Shown here piece after piece: positions 51,688 through 62,042 of a stretch of DNA of 64,000 nucleotides. Source of the DNA: Azolla caroliniana (Eukaryota > Polypodiophyta). How positions within the stretch are numbered: the first letter of the stretch is position 1; every line of letters begins with the position of its first letter. The translations under genes were made by a program, and so were the position numbers. Below the pieces are notes generated by a model. It had not been told where the DNA came from and ran no database searches. It saw nothing but the letters and a program-made list of their open reading frames with translations. The DNA is taken from assembly GCA_043228905.1 (NCBI GenBank), contig JBHGNT010000001.1, forward strand, positions 18,414,001 to 18,478,000, read 5' to 3'.

Positions 51688-52637
51688 TAGTTTTCCGGGA
51701 GCTCAGAGAGGGAGGCAGCGTCCGCTAATTGGACGTTCTGCTTCTGTTGGTGATTCTGCCACTTTCGGCAGTGACGCCGAATGTGGCCATAGTTGTTGCA
51801 GTAGAAACATTTGGGGCGTCCCTGGCTGTCTTGTTCAGGCAATGCACGCTTGGCACGTAATTGCGCGTTCTGGATGTCGATGTCCATGGGAGTGACGGCT
51901 GGTATAGTGTTTGTATGATCATGACTGAGAGTACCTGGTGTGTGCATGTCGTGCGCGTTTGCAGCTTCGATGCGTTGGGCAGTGAGGATGGCTTCGTGTA
52001 GTGTCGTCGGGCCTTGATCGCGTACACGGCGGCGGAGGTCATGTCGTATACGCGGCCAGAAAAAAACAACTTCATGTCCTCCGACATGTTGGCGTCAGCC
52101 CGGCGTAGAATCTGCACAAAACGAACCGCGAACTGGGTGATGGGTTCGCGTGGTTGTTGGGTAATTGACTCAAGTTGTTGTAGGGCCGTCTGGCGGGAGT
52201 CTTGATGAGCAAAATTCCAAATCATGGCTGCCCGTAACAGATCCCAGTCGTTGCGTGTCTCTTCGGGTTGTTGTACAAGCCATGTTGCCGCGATATTCTC
52301 GAGGAGTGTCTTCATCTCCATTGCCTTCCGAGGGTGTGGCCACTGGTGGTAACTGGCCACCATTTCGAAATGATCCAGCCAAGAGAGGACGTCTTCCGAT
52401 GGTAGGCCGGAGAACGGTTTTGGGCGAACTCGAGAGTCCGGGAGATTTTGTTGTGGCTCGGATCGTGCTGAAAGAAAGGACAACATGGCTTGGTTAGTAT
52501 GGTTAACTTGTAAAATGATGTTGGACAGAGCTTGAACCAGTTGGTCAATTGGCGATGTGGGCTGGTGTCCTTGATTGTGTTGTAGGAATTCCGGATTCAT
52601 CGAGTTTGCGTTGTCGTCGTTGTTGTCGTGTTGCATC
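51687..52637 (-). pseudogene. Element D gag with one-base deletion
   Basis: ATG at 52637 (MQHDNNDDNANSMNPEF). The capsid has RPKPFSGLPSEDVLSWLDHF, MKTLLENIAATWLVQQPEET and EPITQFAVRFVQILRR. At a T-run (about 52058-52066) one base is missing relative to C, so the frame shifts after EDMKLFF. The downstream frame still encodes PMDIDIQNAQLRAKRALPEQ and an intact knuckle CFYCNNYGHIRRHC, ending SELPEN and TAA. A homopolymer sequencing error is possible. Confidence 0.85.
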
Positions 52638-52696
52638 GTGGCGGGCGTTGTTGGGGTCGTGAGTTGGGGTGGCTTTGCCCGTCTTCTCCACCAAGA

Positions 52697-52712
52697 TGTG
52701 AAATGCTCAAGA
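52697..52712 (-). repeat. 16-bp duplication at the LTR/primer-site junction of D
   Basis: On the minus strand GAGCATTTCACATCTT occurs twice in a row: once as the LTR end plus the first four internal bases, then again before TCTTGGTGGAGAAG. Element C lacks it. Confidence 0.85.
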
Positions 52713-52955
52713 TGTGAAATGCTCTCAAGAATAGCCTTCCTTTCATTATGTCTCAAGTTACATTTTATAGACTCTCTCTTAGCGTGGAGGGTGTTCTCCC
52801 GCTCCAATTAGCTCTACTAATTATGGGGCTTGGTGGGGGCCTAGTTTGGGTGTGGTGCATGAGGCTTGGTAGGGGCCTAATTTGGGTGTGGTCTATGTGT
52901 GGTGCATGGGGCTTGGTAGGGGCCTAATCTAGGTGTGGTCCATGTGACCACCACA
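52713..52955 (-). repeat. Element D 5' LTR (243 bp)
   Basis: Reads identically to 48138-48380 over its whole length. Confidence 0.92.
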
Positions 52956-53719
52956 ATACACATATACATAATACATACATAAAAATTACATATTACATAT
53001 ATACATACACAAATGCATATATACATACAAAACACAAAAAAATAAATTATATATTATATATATACACAAACACATAATATTAATACCTAAGATTACATAT
53101 TAAATGTATACACATCTTCATACTTACAAACAAGTTACATATATATACACGCACACACACATAAATAAATTAGATATTACATAGCATATAATTCATACCT
53201 ATTACACAATATGCAAATTTACATATACATAAATTACATATATACATATATAGATACATACATAGATATATTACATTTGTACATACATATTCCACATATC
53301 ACCATATATATAGATTGTACTGGACCATACAAACCACAACACTTACACACATACACACACACACACACACACTAGATATATGTATACTTACACATACATT
53401 AGATATATACATTCATATTACGTACATATTACAAACATACATCCATATACGAGCCATATACATACTAAACATGAAAATATCCCAAAAATATACATACATA
53501 AATACATTACATATATACACATACATACATATGACCACATACATAGACACATATACATACACATACATACATTGGATATATACATACATATTATGCACAT
53601 ATTACAAACACATTCATGCTCATTAAATTATGTAGATTGATATATACATATATGCATACACATACATACATTACAGATGTACATACATATTCCACATATC
53701 ACCATATATATGTAAATAT
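52956..53719. repeat. AC/AT-rich microsatellite field
   Basis: Long imperfect (ACAT)n and (AC)n arrays, including (AC)12-like around 53346-53372. Open frames here are low-complexity Tyr/Ile/His/Thr strings, not genes. Confidence 0.9.
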
Positions 53720-54072
53720 GCCTCCAATGTTTGGATGGAGATGGTGCATACCTTTAAAGGGCGGTATGAGGATATTAAAGGCGAGATAGATGTTGCAATG
53801 TTGCAACGCCTCGAATTTATTGCCTATTTGAAGAATGCCCCTTTTCTCACATTACAAAATTTAAGACCCAAATGGTGCTTAGCACCACCAGTATGGTTGT
53901 TCCCACCACCAATCACATAACCTAGTAGCGGTGGAGTGTTCATACACTTTATCCTTGAGGGATGGGACCTAAGGAAGAATGCAACATATCAATGGTAGCT
54001 TGACGGTAGGTCATCTTTATTGTAATAACTGTTTATAACTAATGAAAGGATATTTTCCGGGAAAAAAAAATG
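53720..54072 (+). repeat. 5'-truncated LINE 3' end, copy 2
   Basis: Short coding remnant FKGRYEDIKGEIDVAMLQRL (53746) and RPKWCLAPPVWLFPPP, then a 3' UTR with TTTATTGTAATAACTG and ACTAATGAAAGGATATTTTC followed by A9. The C-terminal LINE helix motif (Q/R YDxxKG) matches the longer minus-strand LINE. Confidence 0.6.
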
Positions 54073-54569
54073 CCTACAATGTTATAAGTTTTACAAACAT
54101 ACATCCATACACATCTATACATACATGCATAGACATAAATACGTTACATACACATACATACATACATTACATCTGTACATACATATCATCACAAAGTACA
54201 ATACATACACATACATAAATATTATGAACAAACATCAACACACTCATGTATGCATATATGCATACACTGTTACACATACAAACATATATACATTACAAAT
54301 TACATATATACACGTATGTACATTCATGCATGTATATATATACATTCCATATGGATATATTACAATCACACATTCATATACATTGACATATGCATACATA
54401 CATTACATATGCATACACATATGTATATTCGTACATGGACATACGTATATTCATTTACACATTGCTACATATACATACATTAGATATATACATAAATATT
54501 ATGCATATATTACAATCACACATCCACACACATTGAATCATGTACATTGTCATATGGATATGTGCATAC

Positions 54570-54608
<39 letters not shown>

Positions 54609-55005
54609 AAGACACACACCATACATACATACATACATTACATATGGACATATGCATACACATATGTACATTCGTACATGCACATACATATATTCATTTA
54701 TACATTGCCACATATACATACACATATATACATTAGACATATACATAGATATTATGCACATATTACAATCACACATCCATAAGCATTGAATCATGTACAT
54801 TTACATATGCATATATGCATACACATTTGTACATTCGTACATGGACATACATATAGTCTTTTATGCATTGCTACATGTACACACACATACATATATACAT
54901 ACATACATACATACATATATTAAATATATACACACATACGTATATATATGTATTATACATACACATATATACATATTACAAACAAACATCCACACACACA
55001 TATAT
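54073..55005. repeat. AC/AT-rich microsatellite field
   Basis: (ACAT)n, (AC)17-like at 54579-54605 and several repeats of CATATGCATACACATATGTA. Repeated blocks of about 250 bp (ATTACAATCACACATCCA at 54508 and 54764) show higher-order duplication. Confidence 0.9.
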
Positions 55006-55215
55006 GCATTACAAAATTCAAGACCCAAATGGTGCTTAGCACCACCAGTATGGTTGTTCCCACCACCAATCACCTAACTAGGTTATGGAGTGGTGATACT
55101 CTATATCCTTTAGGGATGGGGACCTAAGGAAGAATGCAACATATCAATGGTATATCAATGCGACATTCTTGTAGTAATTGTTTATAACTAATGAAAGGAT
55201 ATTTTCCAAGCAAAA
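55006..55215 (+). repeat. 5'-truncated LINE 3' end, copy 3
   Basis: Begins at the RPKWCLAPPVWLFPPP codons, continues through AGGAAGAATGCAACATATCA and ends ACTAATGAAAGGATATTTTC plus A-rich sequence. It is nearly identical to copy 2 in the shared part, with several small changes. Confidence 0.6.
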
Positions 55216-55284
55216 CAAAATGCATATGTGCATACACATACAAAGATACATACATTACATATTACATATATACACATATGTACA

Positions 55285-55323
<39 letters not shown>

Positions 55324-55329
55324 ATTATT
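55216..55329. repeat. Microsatellite with (AT)n
   Basis: ACAT-type sequence ending in a run of about 16 AT units (55288-55318). Confidence 0.85.
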
Positions 55330-56780
55330 TTTCCAAAAAAAAACTCCTTCCATTAGTTATAAATTTTACAAATGAGACTATTATGTACAAATCCATGTAG
55401 GGACGCGATAGTTCCATCTTATGTGGATGCTCACTGACTCAAGAAAGGGAGAGGACGAAAATTGTTGGATGAAGGCTATTTGTTGTCTTTCAACTTGATC
55501 GGAGCCGCCCTTGAGGCCATCATATTGGCTCTTTAGAGTGGCTACAATTTCACTCCATATCTCTTGCACTAACCTTGTTGGATGTGTGGTTTGGTTGGAG
55601 AAGACCCATCTACACCATTGTTTCCATAGAATCCAAAGAGTTATTGGGCTGATCAATTCCAACACAACTTGAGATTTGTCATTAAGAGGAGTTGAGTATA
55701 CATTGCCGCTAGTGGAGAAAAAAACCTCTTGTGCTTTTATCACCAAAGTCATCCCCTCCTCTTGATGCTCGTATCTACCAACTGTGGTTTGCCATAATAG
55801 CCAACATGTATTTCCCCGCTTGATTGGGCCTTGCACCTGGCATAATTGCAACAAGCGGCCAACCCCCTGCAATATTCGATGGGACGTTGGGCAGTCCCAT
55901 AGAGCGTGTTGTATTGATTCTACTGCATTTGGGCACTGTACACAATTAGGAGAGCTAAGGTTCCCACATTAACATGCTCCCATTGGTAGTGACTTATGTA
56001 TCAATAGCCATTGGAACGTGGTAATTCGCCTCGCGTGTTGTTGTTTCTAGATTTTCTGCCAAAACCTGGTGGTAATTGTGTGAGGAAATTGAAACATGTG
56101 CCAAGCCTTTGTAGCAGCCGGCTCTTGGGCGGTTTGAGCAGCTAGAATGTGGTGACCCAATCTAGTTGTGAATTGGAAGAAAGGAATGGGTTTGCTTCCT
56201 TGCCCCACGTAAGGATCACGGCATGTCCATTGCAAAGGGTCCCAATTGACCTTACGTAGCCATGTGTTTTCATGAGTACATATGTGCCAATCGGGTTGTA
56301 CTTTGATCGGATCAGGATCTACAATCCATTTATAACCAGTATATGCGAGTACTTGAATTGCGTTATTCTGTGTTGGTGTCTCAATGTCTCACAATTCAGA
56401 GCCTTCGATCCTGTCTGGTGTTCCCCTACCTCTCAGGATCAAAGATCCCTTCTCCTCTTAGCCTATCCATTTCTCCATTGTCGTCCTTTGAGTAGCTGCT
56501 TCCCTAATCAGTAGAGCGTAAATTATTTCCAATCTCATAGTCCATCCACCCTTGGTTCCATGGAGTATGTTGGTTTGATCTTGTAGTGGTAGTCACATAA
56601 ACCATCTCCAACATTCTATACTTTTTCCTAGACCTTCTGCAATGTATCCCCATGAAAACCCCTTACGTGATCCCAATAGTTGACTAGATTCATCCTTGAT
56701 ACATGGGTTCCATAGGATACGTTGACTGAGCCAGGCAGGTTTGGAACTCGGTTGATCGCACTTGAGCCCTCGTCTATTCA
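55330..56780 (-). pseudogene. LINE ORF2 C-terminal region and 3' end
   Basis: On the minus strand: SQRILWNPCIKDESSQLLGS (about 56730), WDPLQWTCRDPYVGQG (about 56240), then a zf-RVT domain (FWQKI, RRITTFQWLLIHKSLPMGA, CVQCPNAVESIQHALWDCP, 56070-55890). Next is the tail LWILWKQWCRWVFSNQTT and IWSEIVATLKSQYDGLKGG (55381-55870). The 3' UTR ends ATAACTAATGGAAGGAG and a T-rich stretch. Stops between blocks show decay. The RT catalytic region is not present; the copy is 5'-truncated. Confidence 0.75.
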
Positions 56781-57470
56781 TTTATTCATGCAAGCATACA
56801 TATTTTACGCATACATTACATATATATATATATATAGATATAGATATATTCATTCATACATGCATGCAAAACGTGCACATACATACATACATTCATACTA
56901 AACATAACATTCAAACATTCATGTTTTTTTAATTTGCCGCCTCTGCGTCGCCTCCTCTTCTCTCCTCATTGCCGCCGTCGCCTCTTTTCCCCTTGTTGCT
57001 TCTGTCCTTGTTTTGCCTCCTTTGGTCTCATTTTGCCGTCGTCGCCGTCGCCACTCGCCTTGTCGTGCCGCTTTTGCTCACCATTATTGACTGTCGGGGT
57101 TGCCACAACTACTCTACAAATATTTTACAGGTACACATACGTACAAACATCATACATACATAAACCAACACATAAATTCTTAGACATACACACACACACA
57201 CACACAACATATACAATCATACACACATGCCATAAATACAATATATACATTATATGAAATTAATACAATACAATACAATACAATACAATATGTACAAACA
57301 TACACACATACCTATATACACATATATACACTCACATACATACACATTTATACATATAACACATACATACAATACACTATGTAGACAGATACATATATAT
57401 GCATGGAATACAATACAATACAAACACAGACACACACATATGGACACAGATACAATACAATACATATGTG
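56781..57470. repeat. Microsatellites with a GC-richer island
   Basis: ACAT/AT arrays, (CAATA)6-like at about 57264-57292 and (AC)n. At 56935-57125 there is a CT/CG-rich island (repeats of GCCGCCGTCGCCTC type) that I cannot assign. Confidence 0.7.
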
Positions 57471-58015
57471 TGTGTGTGTGTGTTTATGCATGGAACATAC
57501 AAACACAGACACAAACATAACAAACAACACACAAGCATACCACAAAAAAACATATATGATGTATGGAACATACATTCACAGACACAAACATAACACACAA
57601 CACACATGCATACCACATACAAACATATATGATGTATGGAACATATAGACACACCACACGATATGTACATACACACACACACACACACACATAACACACA
57701 TGCATACCACATACGAAAATATATGATGTATGGAACATCATCAGACACAAACATAACAAACAACACACATGCATACCACATACAAACATATATTATGTAT
57801 GGAACATACATCCACATACACAAACATAACACACAACAGACATGCATACCACATACAAACATATATGATGTATGGAACATACACACACACATAACAAACA
57901 ACACACATGCATACCACATACAAACATATATGATGTATGGAACATACATATACACACATCACACATGCATACCACATTCACAATGCACACGTACACAAAT
58001 ATATATGATGTATGG
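57471..58015. repeat. 75-90-bp minisatellite array
   Basis: About six to seven units built on TATGATGTATGGAACATACA, followed by ACACAAACATAAC(A)CACAAC and ACATGCATACCACATAC. Long open frames on the minus strand (Tyr/Val/Cys/Met strings) are an effect of the repeat. Confidence 0.9.
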
Positions 58016-58019
58016 TTAT

Positions 58020-58576
58020 ATGAAAAGTGATAGGTGGATCATTCTTTGTGTAGATAATGGATAAGGACTATCATCGAAGTGTTTGAACATGAGAGGGATG
58101 AGGAAGATAAACCTTTGGGCACTAATGTTGAGGGTTCATTGTTGAGTTAAGCCGGGGACAATTTTAAAGATACATCTCCAATTGAAACAATCAAGGATAA
58201 GCTTCCTAGAGATATTTTAGGTAAATGGATGATAAAATGTAATAGGATATGTATAAAATTAAGCAATGCTACAATTCCTCAAGATGATAAATTTGAGTTG
58301 AAGGTTGAGGATTTTTGTGGAAAAACAATCATAAGATTATGGTGCAATGAGTGTGGAGAACCCTATGGTGTTGGTTCTATGGAAGCAAAAGTAGCAAATG
58401 TGTGTCTTAATAAAAAATTTAGAAGTCATTTTAAGAGCCAATGTCATGAAAAACGATATTATGCTCGAAGGGATTAAACCAAGAAGATGAATCAATAAAC
58501 TTATCGAAAATAGATGGCATGGCCTATATCAAGTCTTCGTTGGAAGTTCTCAAGACTTTTAATGACACTACAAGGG
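58020..58576 (+). pseudogene. Unrecognised Cys/His-containing gene fragment, exon 1
   Basis: The frame reads DKLPRDILGKWMIKCNRICI (about 58199), then KFELKVEDFCGKTIIRL, WCNECGEPYGVGSMEAKVAN and SHFKSQCHEKRYYARRD, ending at TAA 58475. CNEC followed by a later SQCHE could bind zinc. A TAA at about 58147 interrupts upstream coding. Composition is unlike the flanking microsatellites. Plausible splice sites follow at 58577, but the open frame stops about 100 bp before them. I do not recognise the protein; a decayed host or transposon-captured gene is possible. Confidence 0.4.
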
Positions 58577-58656
58577 GTAAGCATGTTTGTACTTTAAACC
58601 TTAATATTGTAGTTATGAATAATATGCTAATGTATGTGAAAACTGTTTTTTTATAG
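58577..58656 (+). other. Putative 80-nt intron
   Basis: Canonical GTAAGC donor and TTTTTTTATAG acceptor with a T-rich 3' end. Confidence 0.35.
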
Positions 58657-58758
58657 ATGCAGAATTTAATTGAATGGAGGCAACACTTCATGGATATAAA
58701 GATAAGGCAATGACAATTGTAAAGTTATAAACGATTCTCTTTGGGAAATGAAATCCAG

Positions 58759-58857
58759 GTATGTATATATAAGTTGTTGTGAATTATATACTTGCATACA
58801 TGTACATATATAATATATATTAAAGTAACTTAATGTTTATGCTTTTTATTTTAACAG
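58759..58857 (+). other. Putative 99-nt intron
   Basis: CAG/GTATGT donor and TTTTTATTTTAACAG acceptor, AT-rich interior. With the previous one it frames a 102-bp putative exon (58657-58758). Confidence 0.35.
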
Positions 58858-59439
58858 GAAAAGTAGAAAAGAATAGAAACCAAATATAAACCTACGGTAT
58901 TCCAAATATATTTTCTGATTTCTTTAAGGCATTATGTTCTTCCATGTATATTAAGATTCCTTGCCTTTGTTGTTACATGCTATAATACAAGTCTCACGTT
59001 AAAGATGGAAACAACAAGAAATTTATATGCCTAAAATGAACTTCTTAGGGTTTTCTTTTTATATAGTTGGTCTTTATGAGGGTAACCTTTATTGTAATAA
59101 GTTTTTTAAGTAGACATTGCAATAAAAAATAAATTATTTTATTTCATTTTGTTTTGGGTAAGAATATGTGAATAGATAATGCCTTACATTTCAAATGGAA
59201 AAAATGTATAATAAAAGAAAACATTGCAATACAAAATGATTTATTCTATTTCATTTTGATTGGGGTAAGAATATGTGAATACATGATGTCTTACATTTCA
59301 AATGGATGGCTTTGTTTGGGGAAGCCGTCCTTATAGATGGAAAGTTAAAATAAATAAAAATCTATTTAGTCCAAGTTTGTGGTAGATATGGATGATGTTA
59401 ATGGAGGACGAAAAAATTCTAGGGTGTGACAAGGAGGAG
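58858..59439. repeat. AT-rich region with a tandem duplication
   Basis: Two copies of a segment at about 59114-59201 and 59222-59309 (ACATTGCAAT...TTATTTCATTTTG...GGGTAAGAATATGTGAATA...TTACATTTCAAATGGA). No gene seen. Confidence 0.6.
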
Positions 59440-60305
59440 TATTATGTGTTTACTTAATTTTCCCATTTGGTGAGAGCTTTTCTCTTTTCTTTTGTTGTAG
59501 ATGAGTGGAAGAAAATTATGGAAATCTATATCACTTTGGAAGCAAGCTCTATGTGGTGTTGTCGCGGCATAAATATTTCGACACCAACCATTGGAATTCA
59601 TTAGCAAATTTTTTATTAGATTGCATGGATTTCTAAAGGTGGTATGCTTTGGCTCTTCCAAAAACGAGAACCACTCTTCATGGTTCGTCATGTGGTTTGA
59701 TTCTCTGGAGTCAACGTACCACACTTCCTCCGATCCGAAAGTGATCTTCTTCATTGAGTTCGCCTTGTGCTTCATGACAAAGGTTGGCCCTTTTCCGGTC
59801 TTACCGGTTCCGAATCTTTCCGATCCTTTTGCGTAGTGCGAGCTTTATCGGTTCCCTTTTCCGGCCTTGTCGGATATGGATTTATCTGAATTGGCGCGCT
59901 TCTTCCAGCACTCACGCTCTCGGTAGCCCTTCTTGCCACAATACCAACATTCTATTTCGGTCTTTGATTGCCAGTTTCCGGTGCCGTTTTGACTCCCCTA
60001 CTTGTGGAGGGTCTGGAACTGCTCTCAACACTATCTATGTGCCTTCGATTTTGCTCTTGTCGGCCACTTACATTGTGTCCTAACCCACCTCATCCTCCAT
60101 GACCACGGGGCCGATCCACCTCTGTGTACAACATCCGACGATCCGATTGAGTGGTCCGTGACACACTCATGTGGTTTTCTTCGACCATGAGCATCGAGTG
60201 CAGGTCGAACAAGGACGGTGGCTTCTCCCGGGTGCAAATTGCTATCCGGATCGGCCCGTACCATTTTGTTAGACCACTGAGGCAGATTTGGACAATCTCA
60301 TGCGC
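59440..60305 (-). pseudogene. Ty1/copia gag end and protease start
   Basis: On the minus strand: EIVQICLSGLTKWYGPIRIA, ICTREKPPSLFDLHSMLMVE and MLYTEVDRPRGHGG (60305-60080) are copia gag. A decayed knuckle region follows, then EEVWYVDSRESNHMTNHEEW (about 59730), where G of DSG is R. It breaks at about 59600 and joins LINE sequence on the right. Confidence 0.7.
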
Positions 60306-60548
60306 ACACAACATATAACCTTCTCATAAACTCGGGAAATTGCAATCATATATTCACTTGGTACCTCAAGTTCTTCCATTCGCCTCCAAAGATGCTCACG
60401 AGGTACCATATCAAAAGCTTTCTTGAAGTCTACAAAGCAACAATATAAACCTTTACCTCTATGGCGACTTTCCTCCATTAATAATCGAAGGGTGATAAGG
60501 TGATTAATGGTGCTATGATGTTTCCGAAAGCCAGCTTGTCCATAAGCT
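60306..60548 (-). pseudogene. Non-LTR retrotransposon RT fragment
   Basis: The minus strand encodes YGQAGFRKHHSTINHLITLR, CCFVDFKKAFDMVPREHLW and LEVPSEYMIAISRVYE. This is the non-LTR RT core: the QAGFRxxxST motif and FxDFxKAFDxV, whose first catalytic D is present. It is cut on one side by the copia LTR at 60549 and on the other by copia gag at about 60305. Confidence 0.75.
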
Positions 60549-60982
60549 TGTAAAAGAATATGTTGTGCGGAAGCAATAGAAAACCGAACACAGAAATGCA
60601 GGTTTAATGGAGAGCTTAGAATACACAATACGTAGGAGAGACCGAGAGTGAGAGAGCACACAGAAACTCTATTAAAAAATAATACTCAATCTGTACATAG
60701 GATGTGCTCAGTGAGCACTTTTATACAAGTCCATACAGACTAGCAAAAGTACTGACACGTACTTCAATGCTCATAAGTGAGCTCTACACTAACTCCCAAA
60801 ATATATTCCTACACGGAATATCTTCTCAACGGCCTTGCGGTTTACGCACCGCTACGGCTTATCGTTGCGTACCGGTCTGTGCACCGGTTTACGCACCGGT
60901 TCGACCTAACCGATCAATCCCAACCGATCCGGTTCTTGGCTTGCACAGTCAATCCAACCAATGTTGAGCTTGTATCTCAACA
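60549..60982 (-). repeat. Element M 3' LTR (434 bp)
   Basis: TGTAAAAGAATATG...TATCTCAACA on +. It contains CGGTTTACGCACCG-type repeats near 60838-60900. On the minus strand it is preceded by the polypurine tract TTGAGGGGGAGTG (60981-60993). Confidence 0.85.
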
Positions 60983-61026
60983 CTCCCCCTCAAGCTCAAC
61001 TTGAGGTTCCATCCGCTCTTCCGAAT

Positions 61027-61923
61027 CTACGCTCTGGTTCTATCCAAAGGAGTTGAGACGGACTTCCAGTCGGCCATCCCGAATTTGAAGAGCATACTCA
61101 ACACGTAATGTCGTTGGCTGATTAGTATGCCTTCGAGAGTGTGACTCACTTCAATCCCGAGGAAGTAATGAAGGTCTCCCAGATCCTTCATGTCGAACGA
61201 TGTCGCAAGGTGAGACTTCACGCAGCGGATTTCGTCAGGGTCGGCACCGGTGATGACCAAGTCATGAACATAAAGTAAAATGCTAACCGGCCCGAGTCGA
61301 CCTTTCCGGATGAACAGTGAGGAGTCTAATTTTGATGTCGCAAAGCCCATCCGATGCAATCGTTGCGTGATCTTTGTGTTCCAGGCACGCAGGGCTTGCT
61401 TTAGTCTGTAAAGGGACTTCTTCAATGGGCACACCGCCGAAGTGTTCGTTCTGGAGTGAAATCCAGGGGGTTGTACCATGTACACCTGTTCCTCAAGCTC
61501 AACTTGCAGGAATGCATTCTTTACATCGATCTGATGTAAGTGCCACCCCTTCGCCGCTACTACGGCTAGTAGAACACGCACGGTGGTCACCTTCACGACA
61601 AGCGCGAAGGTCTCGTCGTAGTCGATGTCGTGTTGCTACGTGTAGCCTTTCGCCACTAACCGGGCTTTGTATCGGTTGACCGAGCCGTCGGTATTGTGCT
61701 TGACCTTGTACACCCACCTGCATCCGATCAGCTTCACACCCTTCGGTGTGTCAACTAGGTCCCAGGTTTCATTCTCTACCAATGTGTGCATCTCTTCCTG
61801 CATCGTAGCACGCCAATTCGCGTCCTTTGCCGTTTCTGCGTAGCTCTCCGGCTCACGCACTTCCACTACATGTGTCCTGTACGCATAGTGATGTGCCATG
61901 TACTCTTTGTAACCGAACCGCAC
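61027..61923 (-). pseudogene. Element M reverse transcriptase, RNase H deleted
   Basis: The frame 61923-61640 covers EPESYAETAKDANWRATMQE and GCRWVYKVKHNTDGSVNRYK. A TAG (61636-61638, Gln by comparison) precedes the next part, 61596-61027: GWHLHQIDVKNAFLQVELEE, VYMVQPPGF, SLYRLKQALRAWN, catalytic motif YVHD (61261-61272) instead of YVDD, and SFDMKDLGDLHYFLGIEV. Right after VSTPLDR the sequence passes to the polypurine tract, so the RNase H domain expected here is gone. A catalytic Asp is replaced as well, so M lacks a working RT. Confidence 0.85.
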
Positions 61924-62042
61924 AATAGGGTTCTTCTGGCGGGTAGATCGGTGTAATTACTCATTAGTAGATGTTGAGGCTTTCTTAGTCGACACAGACT
62001 TCACTCTCGAAGGCTTGACATCACTTCCCTTGGAGTCAGACT

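Larger units (their letters stand above)
48138..52955 (-). mobile_element. Ty3/gypsy element D, young relative of C (4.8 kb)
   Basis: Both LTRs are 243 bp and read identically throughout. ATAC flanks it (48134-48137 and 52956-52959). Gag and pol are collinear with C. In spite of the identical LTRs, pol carries four nonsense codons and a mutated RT active site, and gag has a one-base deletion, so this copy could not have moved by its own enzymes in this state. Confidence 0.92.

Noticed and set aside
57377-57996. Long minus-strand open frames (up to 192 codons) of Tyr/Val/Cys/Met
   Set aside because: They lie wholly in the 75-90-bp minisatellite and microsatellites. The periodic protein is an artefact of the repeat lacking stop codons on that strand.
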